A DNA stretch of 64,000 nucleotides from Leminorella grimontii ATCC 33999 = DSM 5078 (GTDB lineage Bacteria > Pseudomonadota > Gammaproteobacteria > Enterobacterales > Enterobacteriaceae), in the NCBI RefSeq assembly GCF_000439085.1, contig NZ_KE392227.1, forward strand, positions 1 to 64,000, in the 5' to 3' direction. A program made the translations under genes and the position numbers. This document shows, piece by piece, positions 46,697 to 54,344 of this stretch. Below the pieces are notes generated by a model. That model was given only the letters and a program-made list of their open reading frames with translations. It was not told the origin of the DNA and made no database searches. Position 1 is the first letter of the stretch. Every line of letters starts with the position of its first letter.

Positions 46697-46769
46697 ATCA
46701 ATACCTTTTTATAGTTATGACGGCTATTGATACGGTGCAATAACGGCTTTTATTCCTCTATAGTGGTTT

Positions 46770-46789
46770 ACCGCATACCTTTTGGCGGT
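46770..46789. promoter_or_regulatory. Inverted repeat, possible response-regulator site
   Basis: ACCGC-N10-GCGGT lies between the divergent flavoprotein operon and the TtrS-like gene, directly beside an FNR site. A site of this kind would suit the dimeric FixJ/TtrR-type regulator encoded by the pair. This is inference. Confidence 0.45.
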
Positions 46790-46803
46790 TTGATATATAT
46801 CAA
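46790..46803. promoter_or_regulatory. FNR site, perfect match
   Basis: TTGAT-ATAT-ATCAA matches the FNR consensus TTGAT-N4-ATCAA at every fixed position. It sits 94 bases before the flavoprotein start and 60 before the sensor start, so it could activate either side when oxygen is absent. Confidence 0.85.
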
Positions 46804-46862
46804 TACCGGGATCGGCGTTAAGACTAGTGTGTCATTAGTACAAATAGCTAAGCGTGGCGGGC

Positions 46863-48674
46863 ATGGTATTAAAATTGGACAGACTAATCAGGCTAATAAT
46901 TGGATTATTACTCATCCTGCTCACTGCACCGATACTGAAAGCGGAAACCTACCAACAGCGCTATATCATACGCGTTGGCGTATTATCGTTTGATGACGCC
47001 AATAAGGGCGTTTATCGCTGGCAGCCGACGATAGACTATTTGAATCAGCGCTTCCCTCAGTATCAATTTATTCTTATTACTGGCGACATTAAGAGTATCG
47101 ATCAGCTGGTGGCCAGCGGAACTATCGACTTTGCCATTACTAACGGCGTCAAGTTATTACAGTATCAAAGCGAATATGACGCCGTCCGGATGCTCAGCTT
47201 AAATCCTATATACGGTGAGCCTCGATACGCGATAGGCTCTACGGTGATTGCCCGCAGCGATATGCCCGATATGACCCGCTGGGAAGAGATTAAAAACAGG
47301 CGCATTGTTATTACAACGCCGCAGGCGTTCGGCGGCTTTCAAATCATCGAGAGAGAGTGGCTAAAAGAGGGAATCGATCCAATAAAGGATTTTACCCGGC
47401 TGAGCTTTGTCGGACTGCCGCAGGAAAACTTATTATCTCAATTGGCTAACAATGAAGCAGATATTGCCGTACTGCCAACCTGCGTATTGGAACTGGCGAT
47501 TAAATCAGGCCGCTTTGACGCCGGCCAGTTTAAGGTGATTAAAGCCTATCCGCAGACGGCGTTGCCCTGCCTTAGCTCAACCCCGCTTTACCCTCACTGG
47601 ACGCTTTCCCGAATGCAGCACGTTCACGAACAGCTGGCTCGGGAAATCGCCCAGGCGCTGTTATCAATAAAGCCCGACGATATGCCCGCTCTTCAGGGAG
47701 AATATCGAGGATGGACCGTACCCATTAACGACAAAAGCGTTGTTGAACTCATGCAAGACATTGGGCTATCGGACAGTGGCGGCCATCTTAAGGTACTATG
47801 GCAAAAGTATCGGGGATGGCTGTTCATCGTTATGGGATACGGGCTGCTACTGGTCGGCTACCATTTGCGGGTTAACTATCTGGTCAAGACCAGAACGCGC
47901 AAGCTGCAGCAAATGATGGAACTAAATCAGGCGTCCTCAGAATGGCTCCGCACTCAGCAGGAACAGTTCTATTCCGCCCAGAGGATTTTGCTGTCGGGCG
48001 AGATGGCGGCAGGGATGGCCCACGAGCTCAACCAGCCACTCATGGCGATTAATAACTACGTTGTCGGATGCAGGATGCGCTTGCAGCAGCGACCTTTGGA
48101 TATTGCCGCCCTAGACAACGCGCTTGAACAGGCCATTCGGCAAACGGCAAACGCGAAGAGCGTGATTCAACACGTTCGATTTTTTATTAAGCGCCACCCG
48201 GAAAAGCAGGAAGAAATTTGTTTAAACCTGGTTATTGCCAACGCGCTGTCACTGTTTTCAAACGAGCTAAAGCGCGGCGGCATTACGGTTGCCGCACCAG
48301 AAGCGCCGGAAGTCGTGATTCTCGCCGATGAGATTCTTATCCAGCAGGTCTTGGTTAACCTCATTCGCAACGCGCTGGACGCGATTAAGCTGCGGGAACC
48401 TCTGGTACGCGATCCCCAGATTACCTTTGAAATCGTCCCGTCGTCTTCTAAAGCCACGCTGAAAATTCGCGATAACGGCGTTGGGCTAACCGAGACGCAA
48501 ATAGAGCGACTGTTCGTTCCGTTTGTCACCAGTAAGGACAGCGGCCTCGGCTTAGGAATGGCGATTTGCAAGCGTATTATCGAGGCCCACGGCGGGCGCA
48601 TCTGGGCCGAAAGCCAGCCGGTCGGCGCCTGTATCTGCATTACGCTGCCGCGGATAAACGGAGTAACGCAATAA
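46863..48674 (+). CDS. TtrS-like sensor histidine kinase
   Basis: The 603-residue sensor has an N-terminal helix, a periplasmic PhnD/SsuA-like binding domain (about 25-310), a second helix (near 325-345) and a HisKA/HATPase kinase core with the H box GEMAAGMAHELNQPLMAI, N box LVNLIRNALDAI and G boxes DNGVGL and GLGLGMAI. The sensory domain closely follows Salmonella TtrS: PQAFGGF, LPTCVLE and LPCLSSTPLYPHW, keeping both of its cysteines. ATG 46863 is chosen; a GTG three codons upstream is possible. The stop overlaps the regulator start (TAATG). No tetrathionate reductase genes are nearby, so the signal may differ. Confidence 0.92.
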   Translation: MVLKLDRLIRLIIGLLLILLTAPILKAETYQQRYIIRVGVLSFDDANKGVYRWQPTIDYLNQRFPQYQFILITGDIKSIDQLVASGTIDFAITNGVKLLQYQSEYDAVRMLSLNPIYGEPRYAIGSTVIARSDMPDMTRWEEIKNRRIVITTPQAFGGFQIIEREWLKEGIDPIKDFTRLSFVGLPQENLLSQLANNEADIAVLPTCVLELAIKSGRFDAGQFKVIKAYPQTALPCLSSTPLYPHWTLSRMQHVHEQLAREIAQALLSIKPDDMPALQGEYRGWTVPINDKSVVELMQDIGLSDSGGHLKVLWQKYRGWLFIVMGYGLLLVGYHLRVNYLVKTRTRKLQQMMELNQASSEWLRTQQEQFYSAQRILLSGEMAAGMAHELNQPLMAINNYVVGCRMRLQQRPLDIAALDNALEQAIRQTANAKSVIQHVRFFIKRHPEKQEEICLNLVIANALSLFSNELKRGGITVAAPEAPEVVILADEILIQQVLVNLIRNALDAIKLREPLVRDPQITFEIVPSSSKATLKIRDNGVGLTETQIERLFVPFVTSKDSGLGLGMAICKRIIEAHGGRIWAESQPVGACICITLPRINGVTQ

Positions 48675-49300
48675 TGTTAAAAGCGATCTATTTAGTTGAT
48701 GACGATCCCGCGATTCGGGATTCCCTTATCTGGCTGTTAGAGGCGGCGGGCATCAGGTTGATTAGCTTTTCATCCGCCGATGCCTTTTTACAGCAGGTCG
48801 ACGTCACCCTGCCCGGCTGCGTACTGTTAGATATTTGCATGCCGGGAATGACGGGCGTGGAACTGCAGGAGCAGCTAATGCGTCAGGACAATGTGCTGAG
48901 CGTTATTTTTCTCACCGGCCACGCGGACGTGCCTACCGCCAGCAAAATCTTTAAAAACGGCGCGTTTGACCTACTGGAAAAGCCGGTGGATATCGATGAA
49001 CTGCTCCGGGTTATCCGCCAGGCGCTGATAAACAGCCAGAGGAAGTTTGAGTGGTTTGAGAAACACTATCAGCTGCGCAACGCGTGGGAGCAGCTAACGG
49101 AAAGAGAGAAACAGATCCTTGCGCTGGTATTGGAGGGGCTTTCAAATAAGGTTATCGCTGACCGCCTCTATCTGGCGCTGCGTACAGTGGAAATCCACCG
49201 TCATAATATGATGAAAAAGATGGGAAGCGATTCGCCTATTCAGCTGGCTCATGCGTTATCGAAGTATATGGACGTTAATAGTTTCACCGATAGAGAATAA
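48674..49300 (+). CDS. TtrR/FixJ-like response regulator
   Basis: The 208-residue regulator begins MLKAIYLVDDDPAIRDS with a receiver domain: acidic pair DDD, phosphoryl Asp in LLDICMPGMTG, Thr in FLTGHAD and Lys in LEKPVD. A LuxR-type helix-turn-helix follows (LTEREKQILALVLEGLSNKV and LRTVEIHRHNMMKKM). It overlaps the sensor gene by one base. By position it should control the divergent flavoprotein operon together with FNR. Confidence 0.94.
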   Translation: MLKAIYLVDDDPAIRDSLIWLLEAAGIRLISFSSADAFLQQVDVTLPGCVLLDICMPGMTGVELQEQLMRQDNVLSVIFLTGHADVPTASKIFKNGAFDLLEKPVDIDELLRVIRQALINSQRKFEWFEKHYQLRNAWEQLTEREKQILALVLEGLSNKVIADRLYLALRTVEIHRHNMMKKMGSDSPIQLAHALSKYMDVNSFTDRE

Positions 49301-49420
49301 AGCGTCCCCCACCAGAGCCTACGCTATTCCGTTGACGAGCTCGGGGCGTCAAGCCATCGCTCACGCCTATTATTCATCTAATGCCGTTTCCAATTGCTGA
49401 TCACGATACATATTCCGATA

Positions 49421-49850
49421 TCACCCGGCCGGCGGCACCAGCGCCGCATAGGCGCCTTGCTGGGCTATGCGCCCCTCCTGCAAAACCAAAATTTCATTGG
49501 CATACCGCAAGCCGGAGAGGCGATGTGTACAGAGAATCAACGTTCGCCCCTTCCCCCACTGGCGCAAACTCTGCAAAATACGACGTTCAGTACGGTCACC
49601 TACTGCAAAAAGCGCTGAATCGAGAATCACTATTAACTAACAGGGCTAGAGCGATGGCAATTCGCTGTTTCTGAGCGCCGGATAACATAACGCCGCGTAC
49701 GCCGACTTCGGCTTGGTACCCCTGCGAAAAACTCAAGATGTCTTCATGTATACAGGCCAATGTGGCCGCCTGCTCAATTTTATTTTGCTTGGCCTGCGGA
49801 TACCCTAGCGCAATATTTTCGGCAATCGAAGCAGAAAAAATGTCAGGCGA
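49421..49850 (-). pseudogene. mdlA: Broken mdlA-type ABC transporter gene (ATPase part)
   Basis: Two reverse-strand frames together give the C-terminal nucleotide-binding domain of MdlA (SmdA). The upstream piece reads SASIAENIALGYPQAKQ, GYQAEVGVRGVMLSGAQKQR and ALALLVN; after a frameshift near 49640 the second piece reads VILDSALFAVGDRTERR and THRLSGLRYANEILVLQEG. The ABC signature is LSGAQ instead of LSGGQ, and THRLS keeps the switch His. The N-terminal membrane domain and Walker A are missing. It is a decayed fragment far from a normal mdlAB pair. Confidence 0.85.
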
Positions 49851-49867
49851 ACCTTATGTTCATCATC

Positions 49868-49945
49868 TCATTCAGCTAAGACCGGAGAGATAAACCCTAA
49901 TCCGTTGTCCAAACGTAGCATCATCGGATGGCGGAAGATCTCTAG
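49868..49945 (-). pseudogene. Possible IS3-family transposase fragment
   Basis: A short reverse-strand frame reads MLRLDNGLGFISPVLAE and then stops. The pattern RxDNGxxFIS...LAE is what the catalytic core of IS3-type transposases looks like. It adjoins the truncated mdlA piece at 49850, suggesting an insertion broke that gene. The match is short. Confidence 0.4.
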
Positions 49946-49953
49946 CTGTAAAT

Positions 49954-50092
49954 GGCACTTTTATGAGGGGCGATTACAATTACAGGGAGCAGAACCTCTG
50001 CGGCGGTTCATGATCGGAGTGATCCAGGACGTGATTGTTTCCTCGAGTTACGGCCCTTATTTACCGGGTGGCGTCCTAAAAGAAAAGTGCCA
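49954..50092. repeat. 139-base unit with inverted ends, MITE-like
   Basis: A perfect ten-base inverted repeat, TGGCACTTTT at 49954-49963 and AAAAGTGCCA at 50083-50092, bounds 139 bases with no gene. Beyond ten bases the ends still resemble each other loosely (AGGGGCG / AGGACGCC). TG...CA termini are typical of IS3-type elements, so this may be an internally deleted element. No target duplication was seen. Confidence 0.45.
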
Positions 50093-50192
50093 AATATTTT
50101 GAGTAAGCAGCCAATCATCTGGATTGTTAATCCCCGTAAGCGCTCAGTCCGCCGAGTATCTTTGCCCAATCTTTATTGTATAAGGGTGCAAT
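50093..50192 (+). other. Short leader of dosC
   Basis: One hundred bases with no gene lead into dosC. AAGGGTG about ten bases before the ATG is a plausible ribosome site. No firm promoter identified. Confidence 0.4.
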
Positions 50193-51566
50193 ATGAAAAC
50201 TTACCTCAGTAAAATGAAGCAGGAATGGGCTGAGCTGATTGAGAGTACCTCTCCAGAGGTTCTGTCACTTGCGGCTAAGATTGCGCGTGAACACGCTGTG
50301 CCACTGAGTCAAACATTCTATGAAATTATGCTTGACGATCCTGAAGCGGAAGTCTTTCTGACAAATGAGCAGGTAGAGAAATATCTCAAACCGGCGCTGG
50401 CCGAATGGACGGAAAATGTGCTTACCTGTACTCAGGATAACATTGATCAGATGATATCCGTACAGCAGCATGTCGGAGAGGTGCATGCCCGGATAGGAAT
50501 ACCCGTACAGCTTGTTGAGATGGGCGCACGAACGCTGAAAAAACTGCTCTTTCCCCTTATACAGACTATGGAGTATGACTGTACTGACCGCGATCGGGTG
50601 GCACTGTGCCGCTTTGCAGTAGTCAGTATCGACCTTGCTATGGAAATCATGTCACGGGTATTTTCATTCAGTGACAATAGCGCTTCCCGAGAAGATGAGA
50701 ACTACCGGATTTTTTCACTACTTGAAAACGCAGAGGAAGAGAAAGAGCGCCAAAGCGCCAGTCTTCTCTCTTGGGAGAATGACCTGATTTACAGAATTAT
50801 GGTAGATACCGACATGGAAAGCGTACGACCACTGAGCAGGGCTGATTTTGGTCTGTGGTTTAATCATAAGGGGCGCCACTATTTCAGCGGACTACCGGAA
50901 ACGGGCTACATTGCCAAGCAGCTGCAGGAACTGGATGAACTGGTCATCCGTACTCAGAACACACCCAAAGCGCTTGCCCGACGCGAGCAGCGGGTAAGCC
51001 TGTTGCTTCAGGTGAAAAGTGCACTGCTTCAGATAAGTATTTTTTTAAAAGCCCTGTTTGATGAGGTATCAAGGCATGAAGTGGGAATGGATGTTCTCAC
51101 CCGGTTGCTAAACCGCCGTTTTCTTCCAACCATATTCAAACGTGAAATTGCCCAAGCAAACAGAAACGGAACCTCTCTGTCGGTTCTGATTATTGATGTA
51201 GATAAATTCAAACAGATCAACGACAGCTACGGGCATCAGATTGGGGATGAGATCCTTTGTAAGGTCTCACAGGTTTTCTATAATAATGTTCGCAGCAGTG
51301 ACTATGTTTTCAGGTATGGTGGCGATGAGTTTCTCATTGTGTTGACTGAAGCATCGAAACATGAAGTCCGGCAGGTTGCAGAACGAATCCGTGCGATGGT
51401 CAGTAAACAAACGGTAATGGCCCCTAACGGGCAGCGCATCGTGCTGTCTCTGTCCATCGGTGGTGCAATGTTCAGTGGTCACCCCGATTACGAACGTCTG
51501 ATTCAAGCGGCCGACGAGGCGCTGTATCGGGCCAAAACGCTTGGGCGTAACCGGGTAGAAATGTAA
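50193..51566 (+). CDS. dosC: Globin-coupled oxygen-sensing diguanylate cyclase DosC
   Basis: DosC makes cyclic di-GMP when its haem binds oxygen. The 457-residue protein (E. coli about 460) has a globin domain with the proximal His in VGEVHARIGIPVQ near residue 98, a middle domain with EDENYRIFSLLENAEEEKER, and a GGDEF domain with VFRYGGDEFLIVL, plus LIIDVDKFKQINDSYGHQIG. Similarity to E. coli DosC is clear throughout. Its usual partner phosphodiesterase gene dosP is not here. Its base composition looks lower in GC than the core genes. It lies beside an integrase remnant at leuU, suggesting acquisition by transfer. Confidence 0.94.
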   Translation: MKTYLSKMKQEWAELIESTSPEVLSLAAKIAREHAVPLSQTFYEIMLDDPEAEVFLTNEQVEKYLKPALAEWTENVLTCTQDNIDQMISVQQHVGEVHARIGIPVQLVEMGARTLKKLLFPLIQTMEYDCTDRDRVALCRFAVVSIDLAMEIMSRVFSFSDNSASREDENYRIFSLLENAEEEKERQSASLLSWENDLIYRIMVDTDMESVRPLSRADFGLWFNHKGRHYFSGLPETGYIAKQLQELDELVIRTQNTPKALARREQRVSLLLQVKSALLQISIFLKALFDEVSRHEVGMDVLTRLLNRRFLPTIFKREIAQANRNGTSLSVLIIDVDKFKQINDSYGHQIGDEILCKVSQVFYNNVRSSDYVFRYGGDEFLIVLTEASKHEVRQVAERIRAMVSKQTVMAPNGQRIVLSLSIGGAMFSGHPDYERLIQAADEALYRAKTLGRNRVEM

Positions 51567-51574
51567 GAGTTGGG

Positions 51575-51661
51575 GTGAACAAAAGGAGCCTCCCATTGCC
51601 ATCAGATAGCTTTACTGGCTTATTACCTGATTTGACAGTTCTTACCTTAACATCCGTGAGT
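51575..51661 (-). pseudogene. Phage/island integrase N-terminal remnant
   Basis: The reverse strand reads IALTDVKVRTVKSGNKPVKL and then SDGNGRLLLF, matching the N-terminus of P4-type tyrosine integrases (ALTDxKVRxAKPxDKxxKLxDGxGxxLLV). The expected start codon reads ATA. After about 30 residues similarity stops at the dosC 3' end. The fragment lies downstream of tRNA-Leu, where such integrases typically sit, so it marks an old island inserted at leuU. Confidence 0.8.
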
Positions 51662-51818
51662 GCTATAGGGTTTCCTCCATCCGCTGGCGCAGGGTTTACC
51701 TTTACGAAGGTTGTACCAACATTTACCAACAAGGGTTAATTGATGTCGATTGAATTGTGCTGACGTCAGGAAAGGATAAATCGAGGGAAAAGCCAGTAAT
51801 TACGCGGATTTCAGATAC

Positions 51819-51848
51819 AAAAATGGACGTCGGTTGACGTCCATTTTT
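51819..51848. terminator. Terminator after tRNA-Leu, bidirectional
   Basis: AAAAATGGACGTC / GACGTCCATTTTT with a four-base loop lies eight bases past the tRNA 3' end. T runs on both sides would end secG-leuU transcripts and anything leaving the island. Confidence 0.9.
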
Positions 51849-51855
51849 TAAATAT

Positions 51856-51942
51856 TGGTACCGAGGACGGGACTTGAACCCGTAAGCCCTAATGAGCACT
51901 ACCACCTCAAGGTAGCGTGTCTACCAATTCCACCACCTCGGC
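51856..51942 (-). tRNA. leuU: tRNA-Leu (GAG)
   Basis: The 87-base gene reads GCCGAGGTGGTGGAATTGGT on its strand, has the anticodon loop CTTGAGG with anticodon GAG, a long class II variable arm and an encoded CCA. It lies directly after secG, the place of leuU in E. coli. It seems to have served as an island attachment site. Confidence 0.97.
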
Positions 51943-51984
51943 ACGGACCGACGGGATTAACCCATCGGTTTAAAACTCGTTCCC

Positions 51985-52317
51985 TTATTTAGGGATATCG
52001 CTGCTCGGCGTATTTGGCTTCACCGGAGCGGTTTGTTCAACCTTAACCGGTGCGCTCAGATCGTCGAATTCGCCGACTTTCTTTTCCTGACGGCTGCTCA
52101 GGTTACCCAGCGCCAGACTGATAATGAAAAACAGCGTGGCCAGAATCGCCGTAGTACGGGTCATGAAGTTGCCTGAACCGCCGGAACCAAACAGCGTTGC
52201 GGAAGCTCCGGAACCGAAAGAGGCACCCATGTTGGCCCCTTTGCCCTGCTGCAGCATAACCATACCGATCAGACCGATGGCCACCAGCAGGAAAATAATA
52301 AGAAGCGCTTCGTACAT
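51985..52317 (-). CDS. secG: Protein translocase subunit SecG
   Basis: SecG is the small SecYEG subunit that aids translocation. The ATG at 52317 gives 110 residues, equal to E. coli, with two membrane helices (MYEALLIIFLLVAIGLIGMV; TAILATLFFIISLALG) around the conserved GKGANMGASFGSGAS loop. The frame is open 40 codons upstream without similarity. It precedes leuU, and is separated from glmM by two accessory genes. Confidence 0.97.
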   Translation of the reverse strand: MYEALLIIFLLVAIGLIGMVMLQQGKGANMGASFGSGASATLFGSGGSGNFMTRTTAILATLFFIISLALGNLSSRQEKKVGEFDDLSAPVKVEQTAPVKPNTPSSDIPK

Positions 52318-52611
52318 ATTCTTGCCTGTAATCCTTGCGGGATACCCCGTCGTAAAGCTTGCTGGTTCAAAAGAGGGAGAAACTAACGATTTTCTCAACC
52401 TAACCAGAGCGGGTGTGAATACTAACGAAAGCCACAAAGAGGTGCAAGCGCATTTTTATTCATCGTGCGCATTTGTAGAAAAAACCAGCGTTTCCGGCGT
52501 GCTCTTGCGGCTTATCTTGATCATTATAAGGGAAAGTCCCCGGTCTTATCCATCTCTAATATAGGCGAGTGCCGCCATTCTTCTCTTTGCGGAAAATGGC
52601 GGATTTAGCGC

Positions 52612-53421
52612 CTACGCCCCATAGTAATCGATGGTTCTTTCCTGCGTAAAACGGTTCTCCTGTGGCCCCCACTCGGCGTGTAGCCAGTTAGCGTGGTGAT
52701 CGTAGCGACTATAGTGCTTTTCACTCCGCCTTTTATGCTTCGCGTAAAACTTAGCCTCGGCAATAATTCGCTGAAGAATATTATTCTCGTTGTAGTCAAA
52801 GTAGTAAGAGGACTCATAGCTGCTGTCGCGAGAAAGAGAATCGCTTCTGGCCAGTAACCCGTTGGGATTATAGTGATAGCGTTTTACCGTATACCCTTCA
52901 GAATACTCTTTTTCCACCTGCGATTTTTCGATGACTTCGGTCAGTTGCCCTTCGATGTTGTAAATAAACTGCCTCATCCATCCGCTGTTCATAAGTTCGC
53001 TTTTAACGATACGACCCTGTCCGTCCTGCTGGTAGCGCACGACGACGTTTCCTACGCTGCTCAGCTGGCCGTTTATTATCCAGTTAATGCTCTTCACCCA
53101 GCCCTGACTGTCTTTATAAACATAAGTGACGGACTCGCCGCGGCGGTTCTTTTCGCGCCGCTTAACCCGTACGACGTCGCCTTCGGGGCTGTAGTCAATC
53201 TCGCTGGAAATAATCCGCTCGCCGTTACGAAAGGTCACTTCTTTCAGCTTTTTCACGCGAAGCGGCGCAGGAGAAAAAGCGTGAGCCGAGTTTTCGGTTA
53301 ACGCCAGATTAAAGGAAAAAATAGCTTTGTCTTTTGAGCTAAGCGGAGTGCTGGCATAGGAAAGACAAGAAAAAGCGAACAGGCATATGAGTAAAAAATA
53401 ATGGGTAAAAAACGCCCTCAT
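52612..53421 (-). CDS. Secreted YD-repeat-like protein, unknown
   Basis: The 269-residue protein has a signal peptide (LLICLFAFSCLSYA) and then a chain of short beta-hairpin repeats with Tyr and Asp/Asn, for example VVRYQQDGQGRIVKSEL, FIYNIEGQLTEVI, RYHYNPNGLLARSDSL and YYFDYNENNILQRI. This repeat style is that of YD/RHS-type or MORN-like sheet proteins, without an RHS core or toxin domain. It lies between secG and a GH25 lysozyme gene, absent from that place in E. coli. I do not recognise a family. Confidence 0.7.
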   Translation of the reverse strand: MRAFFTHYFLLICLFAFSCLSYASTPLSSKDKAIFSFNLALTENSAHAFSPAPLRVKKLKEVTFRNGERIISSEIDYSPEGDVVRVKRREKNRRGESVTYVYKDSQGWVKSINWIINGQLSSVGNVVVRYQQDGQGRIVKSELMNSGWMRQFIYNIEGQLTEVIEKSQVEKEYSEGYTVKRYHYNPNGLLARSDSLSRDSSYESSYYFDYNENNILQRIIAEAKFYAKHKRRSEKHYSRYDHHANWLHAEWGPQENRFTQERTIDYYGA

Positions 53422-53530
53422 CGTCACCACCACACCCTATATGTTATTGCTAAATTCCATTCGGGCAGGATTTTAGCACCATAAAACAGTGTGGAACAAC
53501 AATTATTGCCCACATGAACGATTGCCTATA

Positions 53531-54271
53531 TTAATTATTTATAAGCGTTTCAAATTTATCTTTTTTTCCGTTAAAAACGTTGAAATCAACAAACGTTTCT
53601 ATGCCTTCCAGCTTCCCGCGGTTGGCGTATTGCCAAAATAACCAGTCCCTGTTATCAGGCTGGAGCCCAGGCTTGCGATAAACGTCCCGTAGCCAAATCG
53701 CGCTTTTCGGCATTTTGTCTATCAGGAAGTCATCATAAAACTCTCTGGTTACATACAGGATAGGCCTCTGCCCATACGCCTTTTCAAGCCGATCGGACAA
53801 CACCTCAACCTCTTTAAGCACCTCCAACCTGCCGGAGGTTAACTGACAATTGCCGCCGTACTCGAGATCGATAACCGGAGGCAGAGTCCCCTTTTCAACC
53901 GGCACAGAGGAAATAAAGTTATCGGCCTGTTCATCTCCGCTGCTGCAAAAGGTAAAAAAGTGGTAAGCGCCGACGACAAATCCCCTTTGACGGGCGTCCT
54001 TCCAATTAAGGTGGAAGCGTTTGTCTTTAAAATTTCCCCCTTCCGTCGCTTTGATAAAAATAAACTGGATCTCGGCAGTATTAAGCCTGTCCCAATCGAT
54101 CTCTTTTTGATGATGGGAGATATCGATTCCCTGAATAGGGAACTCTTCCCGGGATGGGTAGTTAAAGCGGATAACCCCCTGATAGAGGGCAAAAACCATA
54201 AAAGCGGCAAGCGCCGCTATGCTGCATGCTATTGCGAGTAAAAGCCTTATGCGCATAATATCCCTGTTCAT
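53531..54271 (-). CDS. GH25-family muramidase, membrane-anchored
   Basis: The 246-residue protein has one N-terminal hydrophobic helix (about 12-30) and a glycoside hydrolase 25 domain: FPIQGIDISHHQKEIDW, FIFIKATEGG, GAYHFF and PPVIDLEYGGNC, where the Asp-x-Glu pair is the catalytic centre, then WLFWQYANRG near the end. Such enzymes cut the MurNAc-GlcNAc bond of peptidoglycan. A second ATG at 54256 has an equally good ribosome site. It follows glmM after a terminator. A role in cell-wall turnover or phage-derived lysis is inference. Confidence 0.9.
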   Translation of the reverse strand: MNRDIMRIRLLLAIACSIAALAAFMVFALYQGVIRFNYPSREEFPIQGIDISHHQKEIDWDRLNTAEIQFIFIKATEGGNFKDKRFHLNWKDARQRGFVVGAYHFFTFCSSGDEQADNFISSVPVEKGTLPPVIDLEYGGNCQLTSGRLEVLKEVEVLSDRLEKAYGQRPILYVTREFYDDFLIDKMPKSAIWLRDVYRKPGLQPDNRDWLFWQYANRGKLEGIETFVDFNVFNGKKDKFETLINN

Positions 54272-54293
54272 TCATCCCTGTCGTATGCGAAGT

Positions 54294-54315
54294 AAAAGGG
54301 CGGATAAATCCGCCC
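54294..54315 (-). terminator. Terminator of glmM
   Basis: On the reverse strand GGGCGGAT / ATCCGCCC with a very tight centre is followed by TTTTAC, about 30 bases after the glmM stop. Confidence 0.75.
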
Positions 54316-54344
54316 CGCTTTTCCTCATTGGCCCGTTAACGCCG

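Noticed and set aside
46863-49300. Calling the pair true tetrathionate regulators ttrS/ttrR
   Set aside because: The sensor domain is TtrS-like, but ttrA, ttrB and ttrC are absent from the locus and a different reductase operon is divergent, so only a TtrSR-like label is justified.
49905-50102. A 65-codon plus-strand frame before dosC
   Set aside because: It runs across the inverted-repeat element and insertion-sequence debris and shows no similarity.
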